Origin: JBFWUW01 sp050247075
GTDB lineage: Bacteria > Planctomycetota > Planctomycetia > Pirellulales > JBFWUW01
NCBI GenBank assembly: GCA_050247075.1
Contig: JBFWUW010000034.1
Location: forward strand, 1-64,000
DNA: 64,000 bases
Direction: 5' to 3'
In this document: positions 8,397 to 16,225 of the stretch, piece after piece
How positions within the stretch are numbered: position 1 is the stretch's first letter
Layout of the letters: every line of letters starts with the position of its first letter
Program-made: the position numbers and the translations under genes
The notes under the pieces: generated by a model
Told to the model about the DNA's origin: nothing
The model's input: only the letters and a program-made list of their open reading frames with translations
The model's database searches: none

Positions 8397-9671
8397 ATGT
8401 CCAACATGCATCGCCGTCAGTTCTTGGAAACCACCGCCGCTGGTGCCACCGTGGCTTTGGCCGGGCGGGCCTTGCGGGCCGAAGACACGCCGAACAACAA
8501 GATTGCCGTCGCCATCATGGGAGTCAATGGCCGCGGAGCGGGCCTGGCCAGCGGATTCGCCAAGTTGCCCGGCTGTGAAGTCGCCTACGTCTGCGATGTG
8601 GACCAGCACGCGGTGGACAAAGGCGTGAATCTCATCGAGGGATTGCAATCGCGCAAGCCCGAGGGGGTCACCGACTTTCGCCGTATTCTGGACGACAAGT
8701 CGGTCGATGCGTTGCTGATTGCCACGCCCGACCATTGGCACGCCCCGGCGACTATCTTGGCTTGCGCGGCCCAAAAACATGTCTACGTGGAGAAGCCCGC
8801 CTGCCACAACCCGCGTGAAGGCGAATTGATGATCGCCGCCGCCCGCAAGCAGAACCGTGTGGTGCAAGTAGGAACGCAGCGCCGCAGTTCGACGGGCATT
8901 CAGGCGGGCATCAAGCGGCTGCACGATGGCGAGATCGGCAAAGTGCTCTTTGCGCGGGCCTGGATCAACGGTGCCCGGCCCGAGATCGGTTTTGGCAAGC
9001 CCGCGGCACCGCCCGCCCATATCGACTGGACACTATGGCAAGGGCCCGCGCCCGAGTCGGAGTTCCACGACAACTACTTGCACTACAACTGGCACTGGTT
9101 TTGGAACTGGGGGACGGGCGAACTGGGCAACAACGGCGTGCATGCCTTGGACCTGTGCCGCTGGGGAATGCAGGTCGATTCGCCGATCAAAGTGACTTGC
9201 GGCGGCGGCAAGTACCATTTCCAGGACGATCAAGAGACGCCCGACACGCAGTTGGCCACGTTCGACTTTGGTGATCGGGTGATCTTGTGGGAACATCGCA
9301 CCTGGCATAAACGCGGGCCCGAGGGGGCCGGCTGGGGCGCGGCCTTTTACGGCGAAAAGGGCAGCATGGTCATCAGCGATAAAGTCGCCTTCCATGACAT
9401 GAATAGCAAACTGCTGGACGAAGCGCCGGTCAACAACGGCGAGGTCGAACATCAGCAAGACTTCTTGGATTGCATCCGCAGCGGCCAGCGGCCAGCACAA
9501 GATGTGGAGAGCGGCGTGCAAAGCACCATGCTCTGCCTGTTGGGCAACATTGCTTATCGCACTGGCCAGACCGTCAACCTCGACCCGCAAACTCACCAGA
9601 TCGTGGACAATCCCCAGCAGCAAGCGCTGTGGAGCCGCGAATACCGTCCCGGTTGGGAGCCTACGGTGTAG
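8397..9671 (+). CDS. Tat-exported Gfo/Idh/MocA family oxidoreductase
   Basis: 424 residues from ATG 8397. The N-terminus MHRRQFLETTAAGATVALAG is a twin-arginine signal (RRQFLE). The Rossmann part follows, with VAIMGVNGRGAG (nucleotide-binding glycines), PDHWHA and VEKPACHNP containing the family's EKP lysine. The C-terminal alpha/beta domain has NWHWFWNWGTGELGNNG-type sequence and HALDLCRWGM. This is the planctomycete group of exported NAD(P)-dependent dehydrogenases thought to act on sugars or inositol derivatives. The substrate is unknown. Upstream frame to 8253 is treated as non-coding. Confidence 0.9.
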   Translation: MSNMHRRQFLETTAAGATVALAGRALRAEDTPNNKIAVAIMGVNGRGAGLASGFAKLPGCEVAYVCDVDQHAVDKGVNLIEGLQSRKPEGVTDFRRILDDKSVDALLIATPDHWHAPATILACAAQKHVYVEKPACHNPREGELMIAAARKQNRVVQVGTQRRSSTGIQAGIKRLHDGEIGKVLFARAWINGARPEIGFGKPAAPPAHIDWTLWQGPAPESEFHDNYLHYNWHWFWNWGTGELGNNGVHALDLCRWGMQVDSPIKVTCGGGKYHFQDDQETPDTQLATFDFGDRVILWEHRTWHKRGPEGAGWGAAFYGEKGSMVISDKVAFHDMNSKLLDEAPVNNGEVEHQQDFLDCIRSGQRPAQDVESGVQSTMLCLLGNIAYRTGQTVNLDPQTHQIVDNPQQQALWSREYRPGWEPTV

Positions 9672-9701
9672 TCGATTGTTAGGTGAGAATGGCAGCGTGC
9701 C

Positions 9702-9731
9702 ACTGGCGGCTAGTCCAGGCGAGCCGCCAGT
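9702..9731. repeat. GTGCCACTGGCGG-type palindrome
   Basis: ACTGGCGGCT (9702-9711) pairs with AGCCGCCAGT (9722-9731). The sequence GTGCCACTGGCGGC matches the start of the element at 20862-20940. It directly abuts the composite repeat that begins at 9740. Confidence 0.8.
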
Positions 9732-9739
9732 AGCCAGGC

Positions 9740-10047
9740 ATTTGAAGATCGTGCAACGATAGCGGGCCACGTCGTTGCCGTGGGTGGCACTTGGCTGTAG
9801 AAGCCGTCTCCGACGGCGACAATCGGCGTTTCATTCAGCAGCGCCGAGACCGCCAACAACACCGTAAACTCAGGCTGGATAGCGCATCGAGGCCGAGAAC
9901 CGCGGGATCGTACTGCCCTGCCAAGAGAAGAACCACGAATCAAACGAATGGACCTCCTGAGTGGAAACTCGCTTGAGGAGAAGGGGGACGGGCAGCGACT
10001 AGAAGAACTCGTACCGCATAGGATCCTCATTCGTTGGATTCGTGGTT
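9740..10047 (+). repeat. Composite dispersed repeat, copy 1 (about 308 bp)
   Basis: It begins ATTTGAAGATCGTGCAACGAT, contains GTGGCACTTGGCTGTAG and GCCGTCTCCGACGGCGACAA, and ends with a palindromic module (9931-10047). The arms of that module are AACCACGAATCAAACGAAT and ATTCGTTGGATTCGTGGTT (18 of 19 pairing). The whole unit is homologous to the reverse complement of 56229-56542. No gene lies within it; the gap 9672-10249 is therefore almost entirely repeat DNA. Confidence 0.85.
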
Positions 10048-10249
10048 TTCACCAAGCCTCGTACAATTGCCGGTTCGCATTCAACTCGCTGGCAATACAT
10101 TATCCTCAAAATGTCTGGCCAGTAGCCTCCAATTCTCCGAATGTGACAAAACACCTGGGGCATTCGCGCAACGAAAACGCCAGGCTGGTTGGGCCTGGCG
10201 TGGCGGCGGCATGGGGTTTCTTGATGCGCGGCAACCGCGTTAGCCGCGT

Positions 10250-11362
10250 TCAGTCGTCATCATCATCGTCATCGTCGTCATCATCTTCATCGTCCCAATC
10301 GTCGTCATCATCGTCGTCTTCGTCATCGAAGTCGTCATCCAGATCATCATCGTCATCCAAGTCGTCGTCATCCTCTTCGTCGTCTTCCTCATCATCGTCG
10401 ACCTCTTCCCACTCGTCATCTTCCAGGTCGTCGTCGTCATCGTCCTCGTCGTCATCATCTTCATCTTCGTCGTCATCAAAATCGTCGTCTTCATCCTGGG
10501 CGATTTCAGGTTTACGCGGTTGCGCTTCGTCGATCGCCCAAGCAGCGGGCTGGTCCAACAGCTCCTCGGGTGACAACTCCAGGGGGGCTACGCTAGTCAC
10601 TGCACACTCCTCCACACAAGAAAGGGAATTAGGCTGCGAATTCTCAACTGGTATTTCCGCCGCCGGCACGCCGCCGGCGGTTAAGTGGCCGCTTTGGGGA
10701 CGAAGCGCCGCGGCGCGCGGCAGTTCGTCGAGATGACGCAATCCAAACACTTGCAAGAAACGGCGGGTCGTGCCGTACATGAACGGCCGGCCCAAGTCTG
10801 TCGATCTGCCGCTAATACGCACGAGGTCACGCTCCATCAATTGCCGCAACATTTCTCCGCACTGCACACCGCGTACTGCTTCAATCTCCGCCCGCAACAC
10901 CGGTTGACGATACGCGACGACAGCCAAAGTTTCCAGGGCCGAGGCAGAGATTCGTTGTTGAACGGCGGCCTGGTGAAACTTCCGCAGCCAAGGTCCAAAC
11001 TTGGCCCGCGTCAGCATCTGAAATCCGCCGGCGACTTCCTCCACGCGAAAGGAACCGCCGACCGCATCCAACAACTGGTTCAACCGTCGCACTAATGTAC
11101 GGGCTTCCGTCCCATCCGCCAAGCCGGCAAGTTGGGCCAATTTGCGGCTGGAAAGGGGCTCGGTCGATAAGAACAAAACAGCCTCGGCGCGCACCATGCC
11201 GGGCGTGCGTCCATGCACATCGGCGATGGTTGGCCGCGACGGCTTCCCGCCGCGAAAAAGCAGCGACAAAACCGCCGGTGCGCGCAGCGTCCCGGGCGCC
11301 TTGCAGCGGCCCCAATGCTGTCCTAAGAGTCTCTGCCGATGCCAATTCACACCCTCTCCCAA
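10250..11362 (-). CDS. scpB: Segregation and condensation protein B with a long polyacidic tail
   Basis: ScpB partners ScpA and SMC in chromosome condensation. The conserved core is clear: AEAVLFLSTEPLSSRKLAQL, then GGFQMLTRAKFGPW, the second winged helix ETLAVVAYRQPVLRAEIEAVRG and the motif GRPFMYGTTRRFLQVFGL. The frame begins at 11362, but the core begins near residue 56, so ATG 11197 is an alternative start. Unusually, the C-terminal 80 or so residues are nearly all Asp and Glu, encoded by a TCATCG/TCGTCA-like low-complexity stretch at 10250-10500. Divergent from the SprT-like gene. Confidence 0.9.
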   Translation of the reverse strand: MGEGVNWHRQRLLGQHWGRCKAPGTLRAPAVLSLLFRGGKPSRPTIADVHGRTPGMVRAEAVLFLSTEPLSSRKLAQLAGLADGTEARTLVRRLNQLLDAVGGSFRVEEVAGGFQMLTRAKFGPWLRKFHQAAVQQRISASALETLAVVAYRQPVLRAEIEAVRGVQCGEMLRQLMERDLVRISGRSTDLGRPFMYGTTRRFLQVFGLRHLDELPRAAALRPQSGHLTAGGVPAAEIPVENSQPNSLSCVEECAVTSVAPLELSPEELLDQPAAWAIDEAQPRKPEIAQDEDDDFDDDEDEDDDDEDDDDDDLEDDEWEEVDDDEEDDEEDDDDLDDDDDLDDDFDDEDDDDDDDWDDEDDDDDDDDDDD

Positions 11363-11592
11363 ATTCGGCCGTAGAGGTCAAAGCGAACGCCCGGCCCGTG
11401 TTGCGGGCCGCGTCGGTTGCATGGCGGCCTTAACGATAGAACCAGAACACACATTTTGGCAAGAGCGCCTGCCCGTTCCTCTACGCCATGCGCTGCTTTC
11501 CCGAACTGGTTGTAAGGCTCGATTGACAAATTTTGGCGATCCCGCCACGATGAATTCGCGTAAACGGATTCATACGTGCCAGGAAATTTATC

Positions 11593-12402
11593 GTGAACCC
11601 ATCTACTGCGCGGGCGTCAGCGACGACTTTGGCCAGGCAGGTCAGTTCCTTGCTTGTGCCCGCCGCCATTGTCAGCTCCAAAACGTTGGCCATCTATCAA
11701 GATTCGCTGGCGAAATCCACCCATCTGCGGCAGGGTAATTTTCAGGCATTGTCCACGGAAGACTTGCAGCGGCTGTTTGACCGCTACGATGCCGATTTTT
11801 TTCAAGGGGCGCTGCGGCAAGAGGTCAACGCCCAGGCCGGCGGGCGGTTGACCTTTCGGCTCTCGCGGCGGATGACCAGCACCGGTGGCACGACCGCCCG
11901 TTTCCGCCAGCGCGTGGCCACTCCGGCGGGCACGGTTCCGCAAACGCGGTACGAGATTACCGTCTCTACCACGCTGCTGTACCAGACATTCGCCGACCTG
12001 GAACGAACGGTCCGCGTCAACGGGCTGGAGTGCCATGACCGGCTGGAAGCCTTGCAGCGGGTGTTCGAACACGAATTGCTGCATCTGGTGGAGATGCTGG
12101 CGTGGGGGAATTCGCAATGCTCTGCCCCACGGTACAAAGGATTGGCCCGCAACATTTTTGCCCATACCGATGTCAAGCACGAACTCGTCCTGCAGCGCGA
12201 GCGGGCTGCCCGGCATTATGAGGTCCGCACCGGGGACCGCGTGCGGTTTGAATTTGAAGGCCAGGCACGCGAAGGGGTTGTCAACCGCATCACCCGCCGC
12301 GCTACCGTGCTGGTGGAGAACCCCGGCGGCCAGCCTTACAACGACGGCAAGCGGTATCTCAAGTTCTATATTCCGTTGGGCATGTTGAGCAAAGCGGAGT
12401 AA
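11593..12402 (+). CDS. SprT-like zinc metalloprotease domain protein
   Basis: 269 residues. The motif F-E-H-E-L-L-H-L-V-E-M is an HExxH zinc site as in SprT/Spartan-like proteins, preceded by LQRLFDRYDADFFQGAL, the typical SprT-like opening. The C-terminal 60 residues (GDRVRFEFEGQAREGVVNRITRRATVLV) look like a small beta-barrel that may bind nucleic acid. Substrate unknown; eukaryotic relatives cut DNA-protein crosslinks, but that role is not shown for the bacterial group. The start is uncertain because the first 40 residues are poorly conserved in character. Confidence 0.75.
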   Translation: MNPSTARASATTLARQVSSLLVPAAIVSSKTLAIYQDSLAKSTHLRQGNFQALSTEDLQRLFDRYDADFFQGALRQEVNAQAGGRLTFRLSRRMTSTGGTTARFRQRVATPAGTVPQTRYEITVSTTLLYQTFADLERTVRVNGLECHDRLEALQRVFEHELLHLVEMLAWGNSQCSAPRYKGLARNIFAHTDVKHELVLQRERAARHYEVRTGDRVRFEFEGQAREGVVNRITRRATVLVENPGGQPYNDGKRYLKFYIPLGMLSKAE

Positions 12403-12414
12403 CGCCGAAACTGC

Positions 12415-12972
12415 CTAAGGCGGCGGCACGGCCGCCGGCGGGCGTTGTTCAAATTGCTCTTCGACGAACGCCCGCAGAGAAGCGGCCGAAGGTGCGATGG
12501 AGACGGTTCTCTGGCCGTCTGTCGTGGCCCGCGGGCATTCGAACGACAACATCAGCCGGGTGGTGCCGGCCGGCTCCACGAATTCCAAGGCGTACGCCCA
12601 TTCCGGTTGGCACTCGCTCGCAACGTTCCAATCGTAAGTTCCGCGGTCCAACAGCGCGTAGCGGATGTTGACCAGCCCGCGGGCCTTGGTGATTTCTCGG
12701 CGTTCGGCCGAGAGGTACGTTCGCCCCTCGATCGTCCAGATGTTTTCCGGCGGCGGTTGGGGGCCGGTTGCTTCGTCCTCCTTTGCGGCTTCTTCCAGCC
12801 GCATAATGTAGACTTGTGGCGCGATGAGAATTCGCTGCGCGGGGACCGTGCCGTAGAACTCCAGCGGCAAGGCCGCGCGGCTGCGTTGATAGACGATTCC
12901 CCCGGTCGCCGATAAGACGGCAAACAGCAAGAACCCCAACAGAATAAGCTTGCCGCGCAGAGCGCTCGTCAC
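12415..12972 (-). CDS. Small membrane-anchored protein of unknown function
   Basis: About 185 residues from GTG 12972 (VTSALRGKLILLGFLLFAVL). It has one N-terminal transmembrane segment, then a periplasmic domain of mixed beta structure and a Pro/Ala-rich end. The GTG overlaps the TGA of the threonine aldolase gene by four bases (GTGA, 12969-12972), which argues for translational coupling and decides the start against the longer frame to 13227. I do not recognise the family. Confidence 0.75.
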   Translation of the reverse strand: MTSALRGKLILLGFLLFAVLSATGGIVYQRSRAALPLEFYGTVPAQRILIAPQVYIMRLEEAAKEDEATGPQPPPENIWTIEGRTYLSAERREITKARGLVNIRYALLDRGTYDWNVASECQPEWAYALEFVEPAGTTRLMLSFECPRATTDGQRTVSIAPSAASLRAFVEEQFEQRPPAAVPPP

Positions 12973-14060
12973 ACGTAGGCCCCCGCCTTTTCCACGGGCG
13001 AGCGCGGCGTGCGCAGAGCCTCGCGGGCAGACTTCTCCAAAACCGAGGCGGCTACGTCCATATCGGCCGAGGAAACGTCCAAGTGGGTCACGGCACGCAT
13101 CATTTGCGGCCCAAAGGCACTGATTAAGACGTGCTGCTGCTTGAGCCGCGAGGAGAACTCGGCCGCGGTCCCCAAGGTGGGGTCGACGCGGAAGATAACC
13201 AAGTTGGTGTCGATCTCCGGCGGGCAAAGTTCCAGTCCGTCGATACCGCGAATTGCTTCTCCCAACCGGCGGGCGTTAACGTGATCCTCCGCCAGCCGTT
13301 CGACATGGTGTTCCAAGGCATACAAGGCACCCGCGGCGATAATGCCGGCCTGCCGCATTCCCCCGCCAAACAGCTTGCGGTGCCGCCGGGCTTGCTTCAT
13401 CAAGTCGCGCGGCCCGCACAAGGCCGATCCCACCGGCGCGCCCAGGCCCTTGCTGAAACAGACGCTGACGGTGTCGAAGTGCTGGGCCCATTGGTCCACG
13501 GCAATGCCCGAGGCCACCTCGGCATTGAACAGCCGTGCCCCGTCGAGGTGCGTGGCCAAACCATTGGCGCGAGCCCATCCGCAAACGGCCGCCAAGCCAT
13601 CGTAGGGCAGCACGCGGCCGCCGCCGCGATTGTGCGTGTTTTCCAGGCATAACAGCCGCGTGCGGACCAAATGCTCGTTGTCGGCCCGAATCAAGCCCGC
13701 GAGCTGCTCTGGTTCCAGCACACCAAAGTTTCCTTCGACCGGCCGCACCGCCAGGCCGCTGAGGGCCGCATAGGCACCTTGTTCGTAGTTGTAAATGTGG
13801 CACTGCGCCTCGCAGATAAACTCATCCGCCGGCCGGCAATGCACGCGGACGCCAATCTGGTTGCTCATCGTTCCCGAGGGAACAAACAACGCGGCTTCTT
13901 TGCCCAGCCGGGCGGCGATCTTTTCTTGCAGTTCATTGATGGTCGGATCTTCGTCCAACACGTCGTCTCCCACCTTGGCCTCGGCCATGGCCCGCCGCAT
14001 CTCGGCGGTGGGGCGCGTGGCCGTGTCACTACGCAAATCAATGGCTCGCGGTTGAGACAT
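12969..14060 (-). CDS. ltaE: Low-specificity L-threonine aldolase
   Basis: A 363-residue PLP enzyme of fold type I that splits L-threonine (and allo-threonine) into glycine and acetaldehyde. Family motifs are in order: IDLRSDTATRPT near the N-terminus, GDDVLDEDPTINELQ, ALFVPSGTMSNQIG, LENTHNRGGGRVLP, THLDGARLFNA, and the PLP lysine in CFSKGLGAPVGS (about residue 203). No signal peptide. It is followed by a four-base overlap with the small membrane protein gene, so the two form an operon. Confidence 0.93.
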   Translation of the reverse strand: MSQPRAIDLRSDTATRPTAEMRRAMAEAKVGDDVLDEDPTINELQEKIAARLGKEAALFVPSGTMSNQIGVRVHCRPADEFICEAQCHIYNYEQGAYAALSGLAVRPVEGNFGVLEPEQLAGLIRADNEHLVRTRLLCLENTHNRGGGRVLPYDGLAAVCGWARANGLATHLDGARLFNAEVASGIAVDQWAQHFDTVSVCFSKGLGAPVGSALCGPRDLMKQARRHRKLFGGGMRQAGIIAAGALYALEHHVERLAEDHVNARRLGEAIRGIDGLELCPPEIDTNLVIFRVDPTLGTAAEFSSRLKQQHVLISAFGPQMMRAVTHLDVSSADMDVAASVLEKSAREALRTPRSPVEKAGAYV

Positions 14061-14300
14061 GCTGGCAGGCTCTCCAAGAACGTAGCGGCGGGAAGGGGCG
14101 GGGAATCATCCGATGTTATCGCCGTGGCGGCGCGATTGCCAGGGCATGGCCACCACGCGGCGAGCAACCGCGGTATTCGAAATTTCCGCCCGGTTCGGGA
14201 CTAGACCAGCATTTGGCTTAATGTAAAATGTGTTTTTGGGCGATCAAACATCTGTGATTTGGTCGTGAATGAAGAGTCGTTGTTTTCGAGAGGCCGTATT

Positions 14301-14392
14301 GGCACCGTCGTAGGCGGCGCCTACAGGGCCATCGGCGATGGAATCGCCTTCTACAGGAGCCGTCTCCGACGGCGGCAATCCGCGTTCAACCT
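14301..14392. repeat. CCGTCTCCGACGGCG-type dispersed repeat fragment
   Basis: Contains GGCGATGGAATCGCC and CTACAGGAGCCGTCTCCGACGG, shared with the interior of the composite repeats at 9740 and 56229. The GGCGATGGAATCGCC half is also present at 22595-22620. It occupies the upstream region of the metal transporter operon; nothing else is recognised between 14061 and 14420. Confidence 0.75.
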
Positions 14393-14420
14393 GCTCCTTT
14401 CCTGTTGCTGGAAAATCAAC

Positions 14421-15419
14421 GTGATATATTATCGAACAACTTGCATGGCGTTGATGGCCGGCTTACTGGCCTTGGCCGCTAGTGGTTGCGGGCAACCGGC
14501 GTCAACTGGAAATGCAGCGACAAGCGGCGGCGGACGCCGAATTGTCACCACGGTTTCCATGGTGACCGATATCGTCGGCCAGGTGGCGGGCGACAAGTGC
14601 GAAGTGGTCGGTCTGCTGGGTGAGGGGACAGACCCGCACGGCTACAAACCGACCCGCAACGATGTCAAGCAATTGGAAGAAGCTTCGCTGGTCTTCTACT
14701 CCGGCTTGATGTTGGAAGGCCGCATGCAAGATGCCTTTACGCGCGTGGCCCGTAGCGGCAAGCCGGTCTATGCCGTGACCGAGGCTTTGGATGAGAAATA
14801 CCTCCGTGAACCTCCGGAGTTCGCCGGGCATTACGACCCACATGTGTGGATGGACGTGCAAGCCTGGAGCCAATGCGTGGGATTCGTGGCCAAAACGCTG
14901 GGGGAGTTCGACGCGTCCAACGCCGCCAGTTACCACGAGAACGCCGAAAAGTACCAACAAGAGTTGGTCCGGTTGGATGAATACGTGCGCAAGGTGATTA
15001 GCAGCATTCCGCCCGAGCAGCGGGTGATGGTGACGGCGCACGACGCCTTTGGCTACTTCGGTCGGGCCTACGATATCGAAGTCGAATCGGCCCAAGGCAT
15101 TACCACCGAGTCCGAGCCAGGCGTAGACGACATCAACCAACTGGTCGATCTGATGGTCAACCGCAAGGTGAAGGCCATTTTCGTGGAGAGCAGCGTGGCG
15201 GAGAAGAACATTCGGGCGATTGTCGAGGGAGCGGCCAATCGTCAGTGGACCGTGACCGTGGGGGGCGAGTTATTTTCTGACGCCGCCGGCGCGCCTGGCA
15301 CCTACGAGGGAACGTATATTGGCATGATTGACCATAATGCCACGACGATCGCCCGTGCATTGGGCGGCGAAGCACCAGAACGCGGGCTGAACGAAAAACT
15401 GAACACCAGCCATCCATGA
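14421..15419 (+). CDS. Metal ABC transporter substrate-binding lipoprotein (ZnuA/TroA/YtgA type)
   Basis: About 332 residues from GTG 14421; ATG 14445 is an alternative. The N-terminus is a lipoprotein signal with lipobox LAASGC. The cluster A-I metal-binding family signature is present: VSMVTDIVGQVAG, GTDPHGYKPT (ligand His), YDPHVWMD (ligand His), TAHDAFGYFGRAYDIE (ligand His) and a late Glu/Asp region. It captures Zn, Mn or Fe in the periplasm. First gene of a four-gene operon; its end overlaps the ATPase start (ATGA). Which metal is carried cannot be read from the sequence. Confidence 0.9.
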   Translation: MIYYRTTCMALMAGLLALAASGCGQPASTGNAATSGGGRRIVTTVSMVTDIVGQVAGDKCEVVGLLGEGTDPHGYKPTRNDVKQLEEASLVFYSGLMLEGRMQDAFTRVARSGKPVYAVTEALDEKYLREPPEFAGHYDPHVWMDVQAWSQCVGFVAKTLGEFDASNAASYHENAEKYQQELVRLDEYVRKVISSIPPEQRVMVTAHDAFGYFGRAYDIEVESAQGITTESEPGVDDINQLVDLMVNRKVKAIFVESSVAEKNIRAIVEGAANRQWTVTVGGELFSDAAGAPGTYEGTYIGMIDHNATTIARALGGEAPERGLNEKLNTSHP

Positions 15420-16225
15420 ATCAGGATTCTCCCGCCGTCACGCCTGACGCCGAACATCCCAAGACTTCGCCATTGTCGATTCACGACATGACGGTGGCCT
15501 ACCACCGCAAGCCCGTGCTGTGGGATATCGACTACAACGCCCCCAGTGAGCAACTGATTGCCATCGTGGGGCCAAACGGGGCGGGCAAGAGTACGCTCAT
15601 CAAGGCGGCGTTGGACCTGGTCCCGAAAGCTTCGGGCGTGGTACAGGTGTTTGGCCAGCCCTACCACGAACAACGCGGCCGGGTCTCTTACGTGCCGCAA
15701 CGGGGAAGCGTTGACTGGGACTTTCCCGTGAGCGCACTCGACGTGGTGGCGATGGGCTTGTATCGCCAGATCGGCTGGTGCCGGCCGGTGTTGCGGCGGC
15801 ATAAAGTTCAGGCCCGCGAATGTTTGGCCAGAGTCGGCATGGCGGATTATGCCGGCCGGCAAATCAGTCAATTGTCGGGGGGCCAACAGCAACGGGTATT
15901 TTTGGCCCGCGCCCTAGCCCAGGATGCGGAGTTGTACCTGATGGACGAACCGTTTGCCGGCGTCGATGCCGCGACCGAACGGGCCATCGTGGGAGTGCTG
16001 CGCGAGCTGCGGTCCAACGGCAAGACGGCCATCGTCGTGCATCACGATTTGCAAACCGTGCCCGACTACTTCGACCAGGTGCTGCTGCTCAACATGCGTC
16101 TGGTGGCGGCCGGGCCGACATCAGAGGTCTTCACGCCGGAGAATCTTCGCAAGACTTACGGCGGAAAACTGGCCCTGCTGGACCAGGTTGGCCAGCGGAT
16201 GAAAATGGGGGGGGCAGGCCCATGA
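15416..16225 (+). CDS. Metal ABC transporter ATP-binding protein
   Basis: 269 residues with Walker A GPNGAGKST, the Q-loop region YVPQRGSVDWDFPV (typical of Mn/Zn importers), signature LSGGQQQRVFLARAL, Walker B LYLMDEPFAG and switch His in VVHHDL. It energises the transporter formed with the two downstream permeases. It starts within the stop of the binding-protein gene and its own stop overlaps the next ATG (16222-16225), so translation is coupled throughout. Confidence 0.93.
   Translation: MNQDSPAVTPDAEHPKTSPLSIHDMTVAYHRKPVLWDIDYNAPSEQLIAIVGPNGAGKSTLIKAALDLVPKASGVVQVFGQPYHEQRGRVSYVPQRGSVDWDFPVSALDVVAMGLYRQIGWCRPVLRRHKVQARECLARVGMADYAGRQISQLSGGQQQRVFLARALAQDAELYLMDEPFAGVDAATERAIVGVLRELRSNGKTAIVVHHDLQTVPDYFDQVLLLNMRLVAAGPTSEVFTPENLRKTYGGKLALLDQVGQRMKMGGAGP

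Noticed and set aside
10034..10243. Short plus-strand frame after the composite repeat
   Set aside because: It begins inside the hairpin module and has no homology or coding signal.
10240..10494. Frame of Met/Thr repeats
   Set aside because: Out-of-frame reading of the polyacidic end of scpB.
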